From Candidatus Kuenenia stuttgartensis (GTDB lineage: Bacteria; Planctomycetota; Planctomycetia; Isosphaerales; Isosphaeraceae): 64,000 bases of DNA. This document shows positions 37,504-47,518 of this stretch, piece after piece. Positions within the stretch are counted from its first letter, which is position 1. Every line of letters begins with the position of its first letter. The notes under the pieces are model-generated. The model made no database searches and was not told where the DNA came from. It was given only the letters and a program-made list of their open reading frames with translations. A program made the position numbers and the translations under genes. The stretch covers positions 1-64,000 of the forward strand of contig CAMBEP010000008.1 in NCBI GenBank assembly GCA_945865635.1. Direction: 5' to 3'.

Positions 37504-38682
37504 ATGTCTTTAGATATTATCAGTGAATCTGTTCCGATGACGAAACCGCCGGGTGGATTTCGCGAGAAAGACTCCGAGCGTCGTCGTCGGTGGGTTGAAG
37601 AGACAACAGGAACGGTCCTGGATGAACCACTGACGCCTGAAGCGGATCAGATGCGTGGTATTATTGAAAATCATGTCGGTTATGTTCCTATACCGATGGC
37701 TGTGGCAGGCCCTTTGGTGATCGATGGCACTTATGCCAAGGGCGAATTTGTGGTGCCGGTCTGTACACTTGAAGGCACACTGGTGCTTTCCATGACACGT
37801 GGAATGCTTGCCTTTGCCCAATCGGGCGGCTGCCGAACGGTTCACTTGCGTCAGGAACTCTCGCGTAGCCCGGGTTTTGTGATGTCAAGCATTGCCGAAA
37901 TTCCAGCATTTATGGACTGGGTCAGGCGACACGAGCCCCAGATTCGTGAGGCTGCGGAATCCACAACTCGGCACGGCAAACTGCTTCGGGTTGAAATGGT
38001 GCCGCTCCAGCATTTTGTAATTCTTGATTTTATCTACGATACAGCCAATGCGGCTGGCCAGAACATGGTGACGATCGCCACAGAGGTGGCCTGCAAGCTG
38101 ATTCAGGAAGGGACAGGGCACCGGTTCTATTTGGAATCGGGCTACAACAGCGACAAAAAACCAAGCCGGCGGAATTTTGCGGATGGCCGGGGTCATGCCG
38201 CTGTCATGGAAGTCACGCTTCCGAAACAAGTTTTGGAATATATGGGAGTGACCGCCAATGCGGTGATGGAATTCCAGCAGATGGCGCAGGTTACGTCTCA
38301 TGCTATGGGTGGCTTGGGAACGAACCTTCATGCGGCAAATGGCTTGACAGCTCTCTATCTGGCATTTGGTCAGGACACAGCCTGTGTGGCAGAAAATGCA
38401 GTGGCCATGAGCCAGGCGATTCCTGCAGAGAACAATGGTCTGACATGTCGCGTGACATTTCCAAGCCTGACCATCGGAACAATTGGTGGAGGGACCCGCT
38501 TGCCAGCCCAGCGCCGCAACCTGGAAATGGTGGGCTGTGCGGATGGCCCGTTTGCTTCCCGCAAGCTTGCGGAGATCATCGTGGCAGCCAGCGCTGCTTT
38601 AGAGTTTTCCTTGTTGGCGGCCGTTGTTTCTGGCACTTTTGCACAGGCGCATGCGACCTATGGTCGCCAGAAATCACGCTGA
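37504..38682 (+). CDS. HMG-CoA reductase, class I type
   Basis: A 392-residue enzyme expected to reduce 3-hydroxy-3-methylglutaryl-CoA to mevalonate with NADPH. All four catalytic residues align with the class I (eukaryotic/archaeal) enzyme: E90 in LEGTLVLSMTRG, K218 in SDKKP, D291 in GQDTACVAEN and H383 in AQAHATYGRQ. IGTIGGGTRLPAQ and HVGYVPIPMAVAGPL are further signatures. The protein is soluble, with no membrane anchor, and has an extra 35-residue charged N-terminus. Most bacteria of this kind are thought to make isoprenoids by the MEP route, so a class I reductase is notable. No other mevalonate gene is in the window. It stands alone between glnA and a convergent gene. Confidence 0.9.
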   Translation: MSLDIISESVPMTKPPGGFREKDSERRRRWVEETTGTVLDEPLTPEADQMRGIIENHVGYVPIPMAVAGPLVIDGTYAKGEFVVPVCTLEGTLVLSMTRGMLAFAQSGGCRTVHLRQELSRSPGFVMSSIAEIPAFMDWVRRHEPQIREAAESTTRHGKLLRVEMVPLQHFVILDFIYDTANAAGQNMVTIATEVACKLIQEGTGHRFYLESGYNSDKKPSRRNFADGRGHAAVMEVTLPKQVLEYMGVTANAVMEFQQMAQVTSHAMGGLGTNLHAANGLTALYLAFGQDTACVAENAVAMSQAIPAENNGLTCRVTFPSLTIGTIGGGTRLPAQRRNLEMVGCADGPFASRKLAEIIVAASAALEFSLLAAVVSGTFAQAHATYGRQKSR

Positions 38683-38745
38683 GCTGATGGCTTGAGAAAC
38701 GAAATCTCTCCATCGTAAGATATGGCAATCAAAGTGGTTAATTGA

Positions 38746-41700
38746 TTATGGCCTAAATCCGTTTAATAAGCCGAATCCGAATCGCCTTGGGTTTGATGTT
38801 GGTGATGACTGACGAATGGGGTTTGTCAAAAGCCGGTCGTCGCCAAGTGTTCTGAGTGCTCCAAATGTTGAAGGAAGAACGTCGAGCCTGAAATCTGGAA
38901 AACTTGGCGAACCCGTGACTCGGACCTGAAAAAGCTGGCCGCTGGCTTCCTTGATGGCGTCTGTCAAAATCGGCAGATAGATTCGGTCACGCCCGTAAAC
39001 GACATTCAGGTGTACGTCCAGCTCGCCGCGTGAGCTCATTTCGCCATTACCATCGAGGCTGAAGGCGTCGCCTTGGAATTTGATGGGCTGGAATGAGGTT
39101 TTGCCATTATTGATCACAAATCCAACCTGAGCCGAGTCGAATGCGGTTTTTGAGGCGGGCGAAAGATTTAAGGCTTTGATGAACCTCAAAAAATCAGGGA
39201 GCTCTCCAAGGTCGCCTTGGGTGATATCCGCTGAACCTTGACCTTGAAGATTTCGTGCATCACTGCCACGGCCTTTGACGTTCAATTGTCCAGTGACCCG
39301 GCCACGCATTTCCTGGCGTCCTGGTACAGTCCGCGCATAATTTGCCAGATCCAGTCCGACCAGTTTCAAGCCGGCTTCAAACTGTGGCTCCTGTTCGATC
39401 TGCAGCTTGATATTGCCATAACTCTGGCCGCCCAGAATTGTGGCCTGAAGGCTGGGGAGTTCCACGAGACCTTTTTCGACATGGATTGGTCCACTGAGCT
39501 GATTCAGTGGAAAGCCCTTGACCGACATGCTGTCGAGCGCAATCAGGCCATCGACAGTGAGGTCAAATCCATCAAAGTGGCCTGAGATATTTTCCACCTG
39601 ACCCTGGAGGTTTTTCAGTTGCCAGCCTGCGTCGAATGAATTGCCATTCAAAATGATGATCCCATTTTTCCAGCGACACCAAGTGGGATCGGCTTCTTTG
39701 CCGGACCAGCCCAATTGCAAGTCCGAACGAAAGGTGAGCGGTCGTCCGTCGTCCAATCGTCGAGCAAATTGCGACATCACGGGCGACATTTTTTGCCGAA
39801 GTGCGGCATCAAGATGTAAGTCTCTTGCCTCTAATGACTTGGCCCAAAGTTCAAATTGGCCGTTGCTTTCCAGGACCACTTCGCCTTGGTCGATTGTCAC
39901 TTTGGAATTCCGAAACAGAAAATCAACATCCGACATCGAAACTTTGCTGTTTGTAGAAACAAACTTGCCTTGAACCTGATCAAGCCCCAGCTCAAGAGGC
40001 TTGCGGGCGGGTTCGTTGGCAGGAGTGCGCCTCTGGACAACCAGGTTGAGCCTGGTATCGGCGTCGGGAGAGATCGTAATCTGATTGAGTTTATGGTTTT
40101 GCGATGGATCCAGATCAATCAGTGCATCAACTTTGGCAGACCCGATCGGGTTCAGGGTCGACCAGGTTGTCTGCCAGACATCAGGCAGGCTGGTTCGCAA
40201 TTGCTCGTCAAAAGGGAGGTGATCCGCATGCAGTTCGATATGGGTTTTCAAGGGCGCACTGGCATTTTGCACAATTGTTGGAGGCAAAGGCTGGTTCAGG
40301 GCGGTCGGTAAGGGTGCTGGACCAGTTGCACCTGCCAATTGAGGCCTTGGACGACGGCGTGGAAAGGGCGCCTGAGGCACCCGTCTGGGGCCAATTCGCT
40401 CCACCTTTCCACGGCCTGTGATACGTGCTGTGCCATTGGTGCCTGAGATATTCTCAAAAACCCAGTAATCCGGGTGTAGCTGTAGGCGGCCCTTCATGTT
40501 GTGTACTGGATAAGGGAGACCTGACCAACGGATGGAGCATCGATCGATCAGATCAATTGTGGTGTGTACCTCGACTTGCCCCATGGCAGGCTCGTTGGGT
40601 TTTGTCGATGGCTTGCGTGTGATTACGGCCTTTGCCTTGACCTCGCCTGTAGGCTGGAAGGCGTCAACAACACGCCTTGTGTCGGGTGGGAATGCGTTTA
40701 GAAGGGTTTCGTCGATTGCCAGATTTTCGGCTTCAAAAACGAGGTCGACTTCCGCCTTCGGTCCGGGATTGCGAATCGTGCCGGTAATGGCGGCAGGCCG
40801 ATTGCCGAGAATTGTTCGAAGACCGCTTTCCAGTGGCGGTTTATCCGGGTTTCCCAGTCTTATCGTATTGCCAGTCCATGTAATCTGTCCCCAGATGTGC
40901 TCGATGGGGTAAGGGAAAAACTCATAACAGATGGCCACATCACGACATTCCGTATTTACGCCAAATCCGATCTCGCCACCGGGCCGATCCCGGACCATAT
41001 GCACAGCCACATTGAGTTCTCCCTTGGGCAGATATTCCACCCAGAAGTTTTGCCACTGTGGTGGCGTGACTTTCTGAAGACGCTGATCAATCTGTAAGTT
41101 TATGGCATGAAAAGTGATATCAAGTGGATCTGTCCGATAATTCCGGAACCCGGACTTGCCACTGGCCCGGAGGATGGTCTTGCCGTGATAGGCTTCAGCC
41201 CGCTCGATGATCAGTTGATCGTCCTTGATCACGGCAGTGGCACGCAAGTCGTTCAAGGGGAAGGGCAGGTCGGGTCTTTGAAGTTTGCCGCGCAATAAGT
41301 CAGCCCGCATTTTATAGGAGCTCGGGCGTGGTATTCCGTTGATCATCTGAATCGTGGCCGACTCCAGAATCAGGTTGCATTCCAGGTCGGAAAGGCCGGA
41401 CTTTTTCCAGTCTTCAACCATTTCAGGTGCCACAGAAGCAAGCATTTTGGGGCCTGGCTGAAGGCCGTTGAGCGAGCCACTGAATTGGACGGTCCCTTTG
41501 TCAAGATCGACTATTCCATCAAGCTGGACACGATCTGCCCAGACTCCCTGAGCATTGCCGGTAAATCGCAATTGGCGGGTACCAGCCAGCGGCTCGATGG
41601 TCATTTCCACTTCACGCAAAACCACAGGCAATGGCTGGTGCAACTGCTCGCCAAGCCCAGCGTCTAACGGGCCATTCTGAACCAGCTCCAAAGAGCCACG

Positions 41701-42261
41701 AACCACCTGAATGGCTGGGACTTTGCCGCTCGACTTCATGGGCCAGGGGTTGGCCAGAAGGGAATCGAAGCTCCATCGCCCCAAATCGTCGCGGGCGATT
41801 CTCAGGACGGGTTGGGCGACTACCACCTTTTGAATATCAAAATCGCCTTGAACCATCTTCCAAGGATCGAATAAAAGTCTCACAAAGGGAAGTCGTAATG
41901 TGGGCAGTAGCGGGGAAGGCCCAACTGGGGGCGTTTCGATGGCAGCAATTTTTGAATCAGAGACCGGTGGATCCGTTGCCCTTGCTTGCTTGGAAGTCTC
42001 TTTGAGAGCCAGATTTTGCCATAGCTTGATATGTTCCAGAATACACTCGCCAAGGATCGGGCGAATCCGAGCATGGGAAATCTCAAGCTTTGAGGAAGGG
42101 AAAAACTGTGGTGATTCAGCAAGGATTCGCTGGCGTAAATAGTCGCCATCCTGAACATAATAAAATGCACCAATGGCCAGGCTTACAGCCAAGCCTAGGA
42201 GTAAGAAAAACAGGATTTGAATCCGCCGCACCAATCGGCGCAGCAAACTTTTACGTGGCAT
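38746..42261 (-). CDS. Large AsmA-like envelope protein
   Basis: A 1171-residue protein with one N-terminal membrane helix (about 14-36, ILFFLLLGLAVSLAIGAFYYV) and a very long beta-rich exported part. Repeated strand patterns such as LQGQVENISGHFDGFDLTVD, GKGKVERIG-type segments and the C-terminal RGRVTGQLNVKGRGSDARNL, then QGSADITQGDLGELP, place it with the AsmA/TamB/YhdP-like superfamily. Its members form long hydrophobic grooves thought to move lipid between membranes or to assist outer-membrane assembly. A Pro/Arg-rich linker lies near residue 640. I use the ATG at 42261 (MPRKSLLRR), which puts the helix close to the N-terminus; a start 23 codons earlier is possible. No partner gene is adjacent. 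Confidence 0.75.
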   Translation of the reverse strand: MPRKSLLRRLVRRIQILFFLLLGLAVSLAIGAFYYVQDGDYLRQRILAESPQFFPSSKLEISHARIRPILGECILEHIKLWQNLALKETSKQARATDPPVSDSKIAAIETPPVGPSPLLPTLRLPFVRLLFDPWKMVQGDFDIQKVVVAQPVLRIARDDLGRWSFDSLLANPWPMKSSGKVPAIQVVRGSLELVQNGPLDAGLGEQLHQPLPVVLREVEMTIEPLAGTRQLRFTGNAQGVWADRVQLDGIVDLDKGTVQFSGSLNGLQPGPKMLASVAPEMVEDWKKSGLSDLECNLILESATIQMINGIPRPSSYKMRADLLRGKLQRPDLPFPLNDLRATAVIKDDQLIIERAEAYHGKTILRASGKSGFRNYRTDPLDITFHAINLQIDQRLQKVTPPQWQNFWVEYLPKGELNVAVHMVRDRPGGEIGFGVNTECRDVAICYEFFPYPIEHIWGQITWTGNTIRLGNPDKPPLESGLRTILGNRPAAITGTIRNPGPKAEVDLVFEAENLAIDETLLNAFPPDTRRVVDAFQPTGEVKAKAVITRKPSTKPNEPAMGQVEVHTTIDLIDRCSIRWSGLPYPVHNMKGRLQLHPDYWVFENISGTNGTARITGRGKVERIGPRRVPQAPFPRRRPRPQLAGATGPAPLPTALNQPLPPTIVQNASAPLKTHIELHADHLPFDEQLRTSLPDVWQTTWSTLNPIGSAKVDALIDLDPSQNHKLNQITISPDADTRLNLVVQRRTPANEPARKPLELGLDQVQGKFVSTNSKVSMSDVDFLFRNSKVTIDQGEVVLESNGQFELWAKSLEARDLHLDAALRQKMSPVMSQFARRLDDGRPLTFRSDLQLGWSGKEADPTWCRWKNGIIILNGNSFDAGWQLKNLQGQVENISGHFDGFDLTVDGLIALDSMSVKGFPLNQLSGPIHVEKGLVELPSLQATILGGQSYGNIKLQIEQEPQFEAGLKLVGLDLANYARTVPGRQEMRGRVTGQLNVKGRGSDARNLQGQGSADITQGDLGELPDFLRFIKALNLSPASKTAFDSAQVGFVINNGKTSFQPIKFQGDAFSLDGNGEMSSRGELDVHLNVVYGRDRIYLPILTDAIKEASGQLFQVRVTGSPSFPDFRLDVLPSTFGALRTLGDDRLLTNPIRQSSPTSNPRRFGFGLLNGFRP

Positions 42262-42566
42262 GGCCTGCGATGACCCCTCCTGGCCTTGTTCGGCAAAAGT
42301 CGAACAGGGCAAGACTACGTGAAATCGCAAAATCCGTATAGGCGAATTTCAAAGGAGGGATGCAGGAATTTCTCTTAAAAAATGGAAAAATAATCTACAA
42401 TCTTGGGTATTATTGGTGAACTTGGCATGGTGGGGAAGTCTGGGGTATCGATAAGAAACCGACTTGGACTCGCCATGTGCAAGTTCAAATCGTTATGATG
42501 GGTGTCATCCTCAAACCTTCTGGCGCCAGCCTGAAACATTGATCTCAGCACGGAGACCTCACGCAA
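42262..42566. other. Divergent intergenic region between the AsmA-like gene and eda
   Basis: About 305 bases with an A+T-rich core around 42375-42425. It contains a TACAAT hexamer at 42396 without a good -35 partner, and no convincing gene. A 63-codon leftward frame here lacks any protein-like character. Confidence 0.4.
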
Positions 42567-43223
42567 ATGGCAACCGACACACTTTCTCGAATTCTGGACT
42601 GCGGCATTGTGGCCGTGATTCGGTCAGAGAAGCCCGATCAGCTCATCCAAGTGGTTCAGGCGCTGGCCAAAGGTGGAGTGACGGCCGCTGAAATCACATT
42701 CACAGTGCCCGATGCCGATCGGGTGATCCGCGAAGTGCGCAAGGCACTTGGCGATTCGATTGTTCTGGGCGCTGGCACCATTCTTGATACAGAGACGGCA
42801 CGGACAGCCATTCTGGCAGGGGCGGAATATCTGGTCACACCGTGTCTGAATCTGGATGTGATCCGGCTCGCAAAACGATATGGAAAGGCAATTATGCCTG
42901 GTTCGTTCACACCCACGGAATGCCTGGCCGCTTGGGAAGCCGGTGCTGACATTGTAAAGGTCTTTCCGGCGGAAGTGGTCGGCCCACCATTTTTTAAGGC
43001 CATGCGCGGGCCTTTGCCACAAATCCGATTGATGCCAACAGGTGGTGTCGATTTGAACACAGCCGAATCATTCCTGAGCGCGGGGGCATGCTGCCTGGGT
43101 GTCGGGTCAAGCCTGGTGGAACCAAAGGCCGTTGCGGCAGGCGATTTTGGACGGATAGAAAGCCTGGCCGCCCAATACGTGGAAATTGTTCGCAAATTTC
43201 GAGCTGGCAAGGCCGGCAAATAA
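42567..43223 (+). CDS. eda: KDPG/KHG aldolase
   Basis: A 218-residue class I aldolase that splits 2-keto-3-deoxy-6-phosphogluconate into pyruvate and glyceraldehyde 3-phosphate, the last step of the Entner-Doudoroff route. It may also act on 4-hydroxy-2-oxoglutarate. E42 (AEITFTVPDA) is the general acid/base, K131 (DIVKVFPAE) is the Schiff-base lysine, and GAGTILD and LMPTGGVDL bind phosphate and substrate. The length matches the trimeric bacterial family. No edd or KDG kinase gene is nearby, so KDPG versus related substrates cannot be settled. A long hairpin follows the stop. Confidence 0.93.
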   Translation: MATDTLSRILDCGIVAVIRSEKPDQLIQVVQALAKGGVTAAEITFTVPDADRVIREVRKALGDSIVLGAGTILDTETARTAILAGAEYLVTPCLNLDVIRLAKRYGKAIMPGSFTPTECLAAWEAGADIVKVFPAEVVGPPFFKAMRGPLPQIRLMPTGGVDLNTAESFLSAGACCLGVGSSLVEPKAVAAGDFGRIESLAAQYVEIVRKFRAGKAGK

Positions 43224-43251
43224 ATCTACTGAGTCGGTTTAATTCAGTAAG

Positions 43252-43286
43252 TCAACGAGATCGCTCAAAAAAAGCGATCTCGTTGA
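43252..43286. terminator. 14-bp hairpin between convergent genes
   Basis: A perfect 14-bp stem (TCAACGAGATCGCT / AGCGATCTCGTTGA) with loop CAAAAAA lies 29 bases after the eda stop and before the end of the leftward giant gene. There is no clear T-run, but the stem is the longest perfect one noticed in the window, so it probably serves both directions. Confidence 0.6.
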
Positions 43287-43470
43287 GCTTCTATACTCGT
43301 CTTGAACCGGTTCTTGAACATGCCTTGTTGGTTTTTCTGGTCTGTTTGTTTCTGACAAATTCCGGAATAGAGAACTCCGTAAAATTCCGAATTGCAAAAC
43401 AGACAATTCAGAACGTCACAATGCCTGAATCGGAATTGCAATTAAGGCAAAGAACGGACTCTGCGGAATA

Positions 43471-46400
43471 TCACTGCCCCGCCTTACGGGTCTGGTAGGT
43501 GTCCAGATACCGTTGATAAGCTGGGTCGATTGGTCGCTGCCTGTCGGCGCTGAAAGGGTAATCGGGCATTCCGCGATATGGCATGGGGCCGATATCGTCG
43601 CTGGTGGCTGTATAGGGGTCAGCATCCTTGCAATAGCCATAACTTCTGAGTACAAATGACCTTGTCCAGCCGTTTTTCAAGTCCGGGATTTTCCGTGCAT
43701 CGAATTCCATTCGAATTTCATCGCCAGGGCCCACCACACACTGTTGATCGTCATCGGCGGTGAGAAGATTCAGAACATCGCCATATCTGGTGAGTTTGCC
43801 CGCCATAGGGGCAAGTGGTGCGGGGTCGATATAATCGTAGTCATAAACCAGAGGCAACTTGCCATCGGGTGAAATTTCACGCGTATAACCTCGCCAGCCG
43901 AGTTGTGCACGGGTCACTGGGATTTTATGAACCTGCATCTGCAATTCCGGCTTTGGTTCCAGAATGGCCAGAAACGCTTCGTCATAATAACATTCCATAT
44001 TGGTTTTAAGCCGCAGATTCAATGGCCGATCCAGCGGCAATTTGCCTGTCAGTTCGAGAGTTGTCAAGCGTGGCAGGCCAGCCGGGTATCCGGGGTCAGC
44101 TTCCAGCACCTTCCACGACCCGTCTCTCTCCTCGATTTCCAGCACTGGCGGCTTCAAAACCAGTCCGCTTGATGCTGCTGCGAAGTTCGTCTGCGAATAG
44201 GGGTATTCCACCCAGCCCGCCAAGCCCAGAATCACTCGGTCTGTGGGTTTTATGGACTTCAACTGCTCACCAAAATGCAATTCGATCCCGTGATCTTCCG
44301 CATAGCCAGTCCAGCCGATCCTGCGATTGAAACCGTCGCTCGTCAGTCGATCAAACTTCTTCAGGATTTGTGTGATATCGCGGCCTTTGAGGTCGTTGCA
44401 ATGATCGGGATCAATCCGCTTTTTCCAGGCTCTTAATGCTCCCGTTGGCCGATTTGTGCCAGGGCTGAACCGCTCATCAAGGCCAATATGCAAATCGGCC
44501 GGAGAGTCGACCACCTCAAGCATCAGATGATCGATATATGCAACTTCATCCATGGGTTCTGTGATCGAAATTCGAAACGAGCCGTTTTCAGCACGTAATT
44601 GGTCCGAGCGGATCAACATGGCCTCGTCACGATCCGGCTGGCTGTAAACGCCAGGCGCCACAAGGTAGCCCAATCCTCCACCGCCGAGAAAGTCGCCAAG
44701 ACAGACAAACTTCTCGCCATTCCATGTAAATAGAACAGGGCAACTACCCGTTTTTCGATTATTCTCTGCAAGAGCCAGTCGCTGATCTGTGGGCACGTTA
44801 AGCTCACATTGCATGACACCGTCGGGCCAGCGCAGCCGCAGCAAAGGAATGGTTTTAGAACCCGCTGTGCCGAGCACCACGGGTTGTAGGCTCTGGGCCA
44901 GTCCCGCTGTGGGTGTGGTGTGCTCATAAGGCACATAAAGCCCTTGGCCTTCGAGCGACAACCGCGCACCAAGGGCATGCGGATTGGTTCGCATGTGATC
45001 AAAGCTACGCTTCCATCGGCCGCCGAGGTCAAGCGCAATATAAGGCCTGTCGGTGGTCTGATTCAATGCAAAAAGTGGGCCGGTTTCGGTCCACAGGATC
45101 AAGTCAGGCAGCGGTGAGCCGTCGATATCAGCAACGGTCATGCCCGAAGCAACCGCTCCAACGGTTTGCGACGTAGCAACTGGGAGGCGTTCCAACACAA
45201 TCTTGCCATCCATGAATCGGCCCCAGTCGGGGATCGGGATTGTTTGATCGCGCGATAGCCCAATGAGCTCCATTTGTCCGTCGAGGTCAAGGTCGGCTGT
45301 TGTGACCTGCAACCAGACCCGTGGCTCGATTGGAACCGGTTCGAATTTCATGGCCGGAGTGGTTCCGACAATCCGCTCCACGCGATTGAGCAGAACCGAA
45401 ATCTTGCCCGACTGACCTGGAAAAACAAGATCACTACGGCCATCGCGGTCGATGTCTGTGACCAAGGCGCCATTGATTTGGCTGTCAACGATTGAGCCAA
45501 GATTGGTTAGGCTGACCACTGTGAATTGACCTTGTCGATCGTTGATCGCAACTGATGGAGGCGAGTGATCCTGGGTCAGGATTAAATCCAGGTCGCGGTC
45601 GTCGTCCAGATCCAAAGCGGCCACTCCTGTATGGTGATTGGTTTCACCCGATAGTTTTTCGGAGTTTGGCCAAATCGTGAACGCCAGCGACAAGCCTTTC
45701 TGGGCTGGCAAGTCAGGCGGAGCAACGGCCAGTGGGGCCCAGTTGTCAGCGGGTCGGCCCGCAACGGGCGGCGGTACTCCATCGTTGCGGAAAATCAGGT
45801 TGGACTGGCCCGGATAATTCTGGTTGGCAAAAATATTGGATGAGTCAGAATGTGTGTGCAGAACAAGATAAAGATCAAGATCTCCATCCTGGTCCATGTC
45901 CAGCCAGCGGGCCGTCAAGCCAAGGGTCGGCACTTGCGATGCACCCATAAGATAGGAAACATCGTCGAGCCAGCCACCTGTGTTACGCAAAAGCCGGTGT
46001 TCGCGCAGACCTGTCAGAAGCAGGTCGATTTGTTTGTCGGCATCAAAATCGGCAACCGCTACACCTGTGGAGGGATGGTCGGTTGGAACCCCATACGCTG
46101 CCGATTGATCCTCAAACCGGCCTTGACCCAAATTGATCAAAAGTGCGTCGCGCAGGCCTGTTGGTGCCATGACTGCGGAAGTGGCATAGAAGTCCAGCTT
46201 GCCGTCCTGATTGATGTCGACCGCCGCAACCGATTGACCAAACCGCAGGCGAATCAGTTGCAGACTCTTGAAATCGGGCGTGTTCAAGTCCGTGATCGTC
46301 GCCCATCGACAGCCCTCAGGCAGCTTCACATCGAGCGACTTCAACTCACTGAATACCGGGTTCTGTGGCTTTACCGTCGCACCCTTGCTGCTGGCTTTGA

Positions 46401-47451
46401 ATCTCTGAATTGCGTCAGGTGGGTTAAGAATCCGGGCATATTTCCCCATCTCCCCATAAAATGTTTCGGCCGTATCGCCATAAGCCGCCGCATTCGCCTT
46501 GCTGTTAAGCTTGGTCCAGCGTTCGATTGTCGCTCTCTGCGATTTACGATCACCAGCCATGGCATAAGCCATTTGCAGGCGATATAACGCAGGAACAAGG
46601 TAAGGGTTACATGTCAGGGCACGCTCAAAGATCGAGACCAGTTCCGCAGCCTGATCAGGTCCGGCAGGCTGGTTCGGATCCTCAGCCGTCAGGGTCGAGC
46701 CGACTTTGTACCACGCATAGCCGTCCGCAGGATCTTTCACGGCGACAATTCTGAAATCCTTGTGTGCGTCCGCCAATCGACCCACATATTCGAGAATGAT
46801 GCCCCGCGAATAGTGGGCGTGCAAATGGCCTGGTTGCTTGGCAATCACGGCATCGAGCAGCTCAAGTGCTTCATCAAAATTCGATTTCTGGGCACCGTCA
46901 ACCCGTGTATTTTTGGAGGCTTCGGCCTCTGTTCCTGTCTGGTTCAGGCGGGCAATGGCCAGATTGATTTTCGAGCCTGGCCAATCCGGCTGAAGAGCCA
47001 GAACTTCACGAAAGGCCGCCACAGCCTGGTCGTATTCATAGCGCTCCATGTGGCCCAGACCACGGTAATGAGCTTCCAGCCAAGGGCCCGCCTCAGGTGC
47101 ATTCTTGTCTATGGCCACGGCTTCCGGAGTCATTACGAGCGATTCCGCCTGACGAGCCTGATTCAAGGATTTGTTTGAAACAGCCTCGATCGATTCCGTC
47201 TTGGTCGATGGTGGGTTCGCGACAATCAGGTTGCCTGTCGTCGTTTTCGGCTTCGACTCCGTTGTCGTCTCTACAGAATCCGAATCAATGTTCGAATCGG
47301 GACGCATAAACAAGGTCATAAAGATCATCGGAACAATCACCGCAATTCCCACAACCCAAGCATACTTCAGCCAGGTGGGCGTAGTATTCTCGTCGGGCCT
47401 TGGGCCAATCGGGCCGGGTGAGATCTTATTGAAAAATGGCGACTGGCTCAT
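43471..47451 (-). CDS. Membrane-anchored TPR/FG-GAP (CRTAC1-like) giant protein
   Basis: A 1326-residue protein. An N-terminal membrane helix (about 29-50) is followed by tetratricopeptide repeats (about 120-330; HYRGLGHMERYEYDQAVAAF, AWYKVGSTLTAEDPNQ). At least seven FG-GAP/VCBS-type calcium loops follow (about 395-800), such as DINQDGKLDFY, DMDQDGDLDLY, DLDDDRDLDLI, DIDRDGRSDLV and DLDLDGQMELI. Then come a UnbV/ASPIC-like stretch (about 850-930, RLRWPDGV) and a C-terminal extension of some 390 residues with FTWNGEKFVCLGDFLGGGGL. This order is typical of large planctomycete and acidobacterial CRTAC1-like exported proteins of unknown function. The ATG at 47451 has AAGGTGGG upstream and avoids overlap with the nitrilase gene. 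Confidence 0.82.
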   Translation of the reverse strand: MSQSPFFNKISPGPIGPRPDENTTPTWLKYAWVVGIAVIVPMIFMTLFMRPDSNIDSDSVETTTESKPKTTTGNLIVANPPSTKTESIEAVSNKSLNQARQAESLVMTPEAVAIDKNAPEAGPWLEAHYRGLGHMERYEYDQAVAAFREVLALQPDWPGSKINLAIARLNQTGTEAEASKNTRVDGAQKSNFDEALELLDAVIAKQPGHLHAHYSRGIILEYVGRLADAHKDFRIVAVKDPADGYAWYKVGSTLTAEDPNQPAGPDQAAELVSIFERALTCNPYLVPALYRLQMAYAMAGDRKSQRATIERWTKLNSKANAAAYGDTAETFYGEMGKYARILNPPDAIQRFKASSKGATVKPQNPVFSELKSLDVKLPEGCRWATITDLNTPDFKSLQLIRLRFGQSVAAVDINQDGKLDFYATSAVMAPTGLRDALLINLGQGRFEDQSAAYGVPTDHPSTGVAVADFDADKQIDLLLTGLREHRLLRNTGGWLDDVSYLMGASQVPTLGLTARWLDMDQDGDLDLYLVLHTHSDSSNIFANQNYPGQSNLIFRNDGVPPPVAGRPADNWAPLAVAPPDLPAQKGLSLAFTIWPNSEKLSGETNHHTGVAALDLDDDRDLDLILTQDHSPPSVAINDRQGQFTVVSLTNLGSIVDSQINGALVTDIDRDGRSDLVFPGQSGKISVLLNRVERIVGTTPAMKFEPVPIEPRVWLQVTTADLDLDGQMELIGLSRDQTIPIPDWGRFMDGKIVLERLPVATSQTVGAVASGMTVADIDGSPLPDLILWTETGPLFALNQTTDRPYIALDLGGRWKRSFDHMRTNPHALGARLSLEGQGLYVPYEHTTPTAGLAQSLQPVVLGTAGSKTIPLLRLRWPDGVMQCELNVPTDQRLALAENNRKTGSCPVLFTWNGEKFVCLGDFLGGGGLGYLVAPGVYSQPDRDEAMLIRSDQLRAENGSFRISITEPMDEVAYIDHLMLEVVDSPADLHIGLDERFSPGTNRPTGALRAWKKRIDPDHCNDLKGRDITQILKKFDRLTSDGFNRRIGWTGYAEDHGIELHFGEQLKSIKPTDRVILGLAGWVEYPYSQTNFAAASSGLVLKPPVLEIEERDGSWKVLEADPGYPAGLPRLTTLELTGKLPLDRPLNLRLKTNMECYYDEAFLAILEPKPELQMQVHKIPVTRAQLGWRGYTREISPDGKLPLVYDYDYIDPAPLAPMAGKLTRYGDVLNLLTADDDQQCVVGPGDEIRMEFDARKIPDLKNGWTRSFVLRSYGYCKDADPYTATSDDIGPMPYRGMPDYPFSADRQRPIDPAYQRYLDTYQTRKAGQ

Positions 47452-47518
47452 GAATCCCACCTTGAAAGTTTTCGCTGCGCAATCGGTTTGTGTGAATGAG
47501 GGACTACGATTGCTTCGC

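Noticed and set aside
42375-42566. 63-codon leftward frame upstream of eda
   Set aside because: Low-quality sequence in an A+T-rich promoter region, no ribosome site.
45850-46587. 245-codon rightward frame opposite the FG-GAP giant
   Set aside because: Antisense to repeated calcium loops; Cys/Gln/Arg-rich composition typical of shadows.
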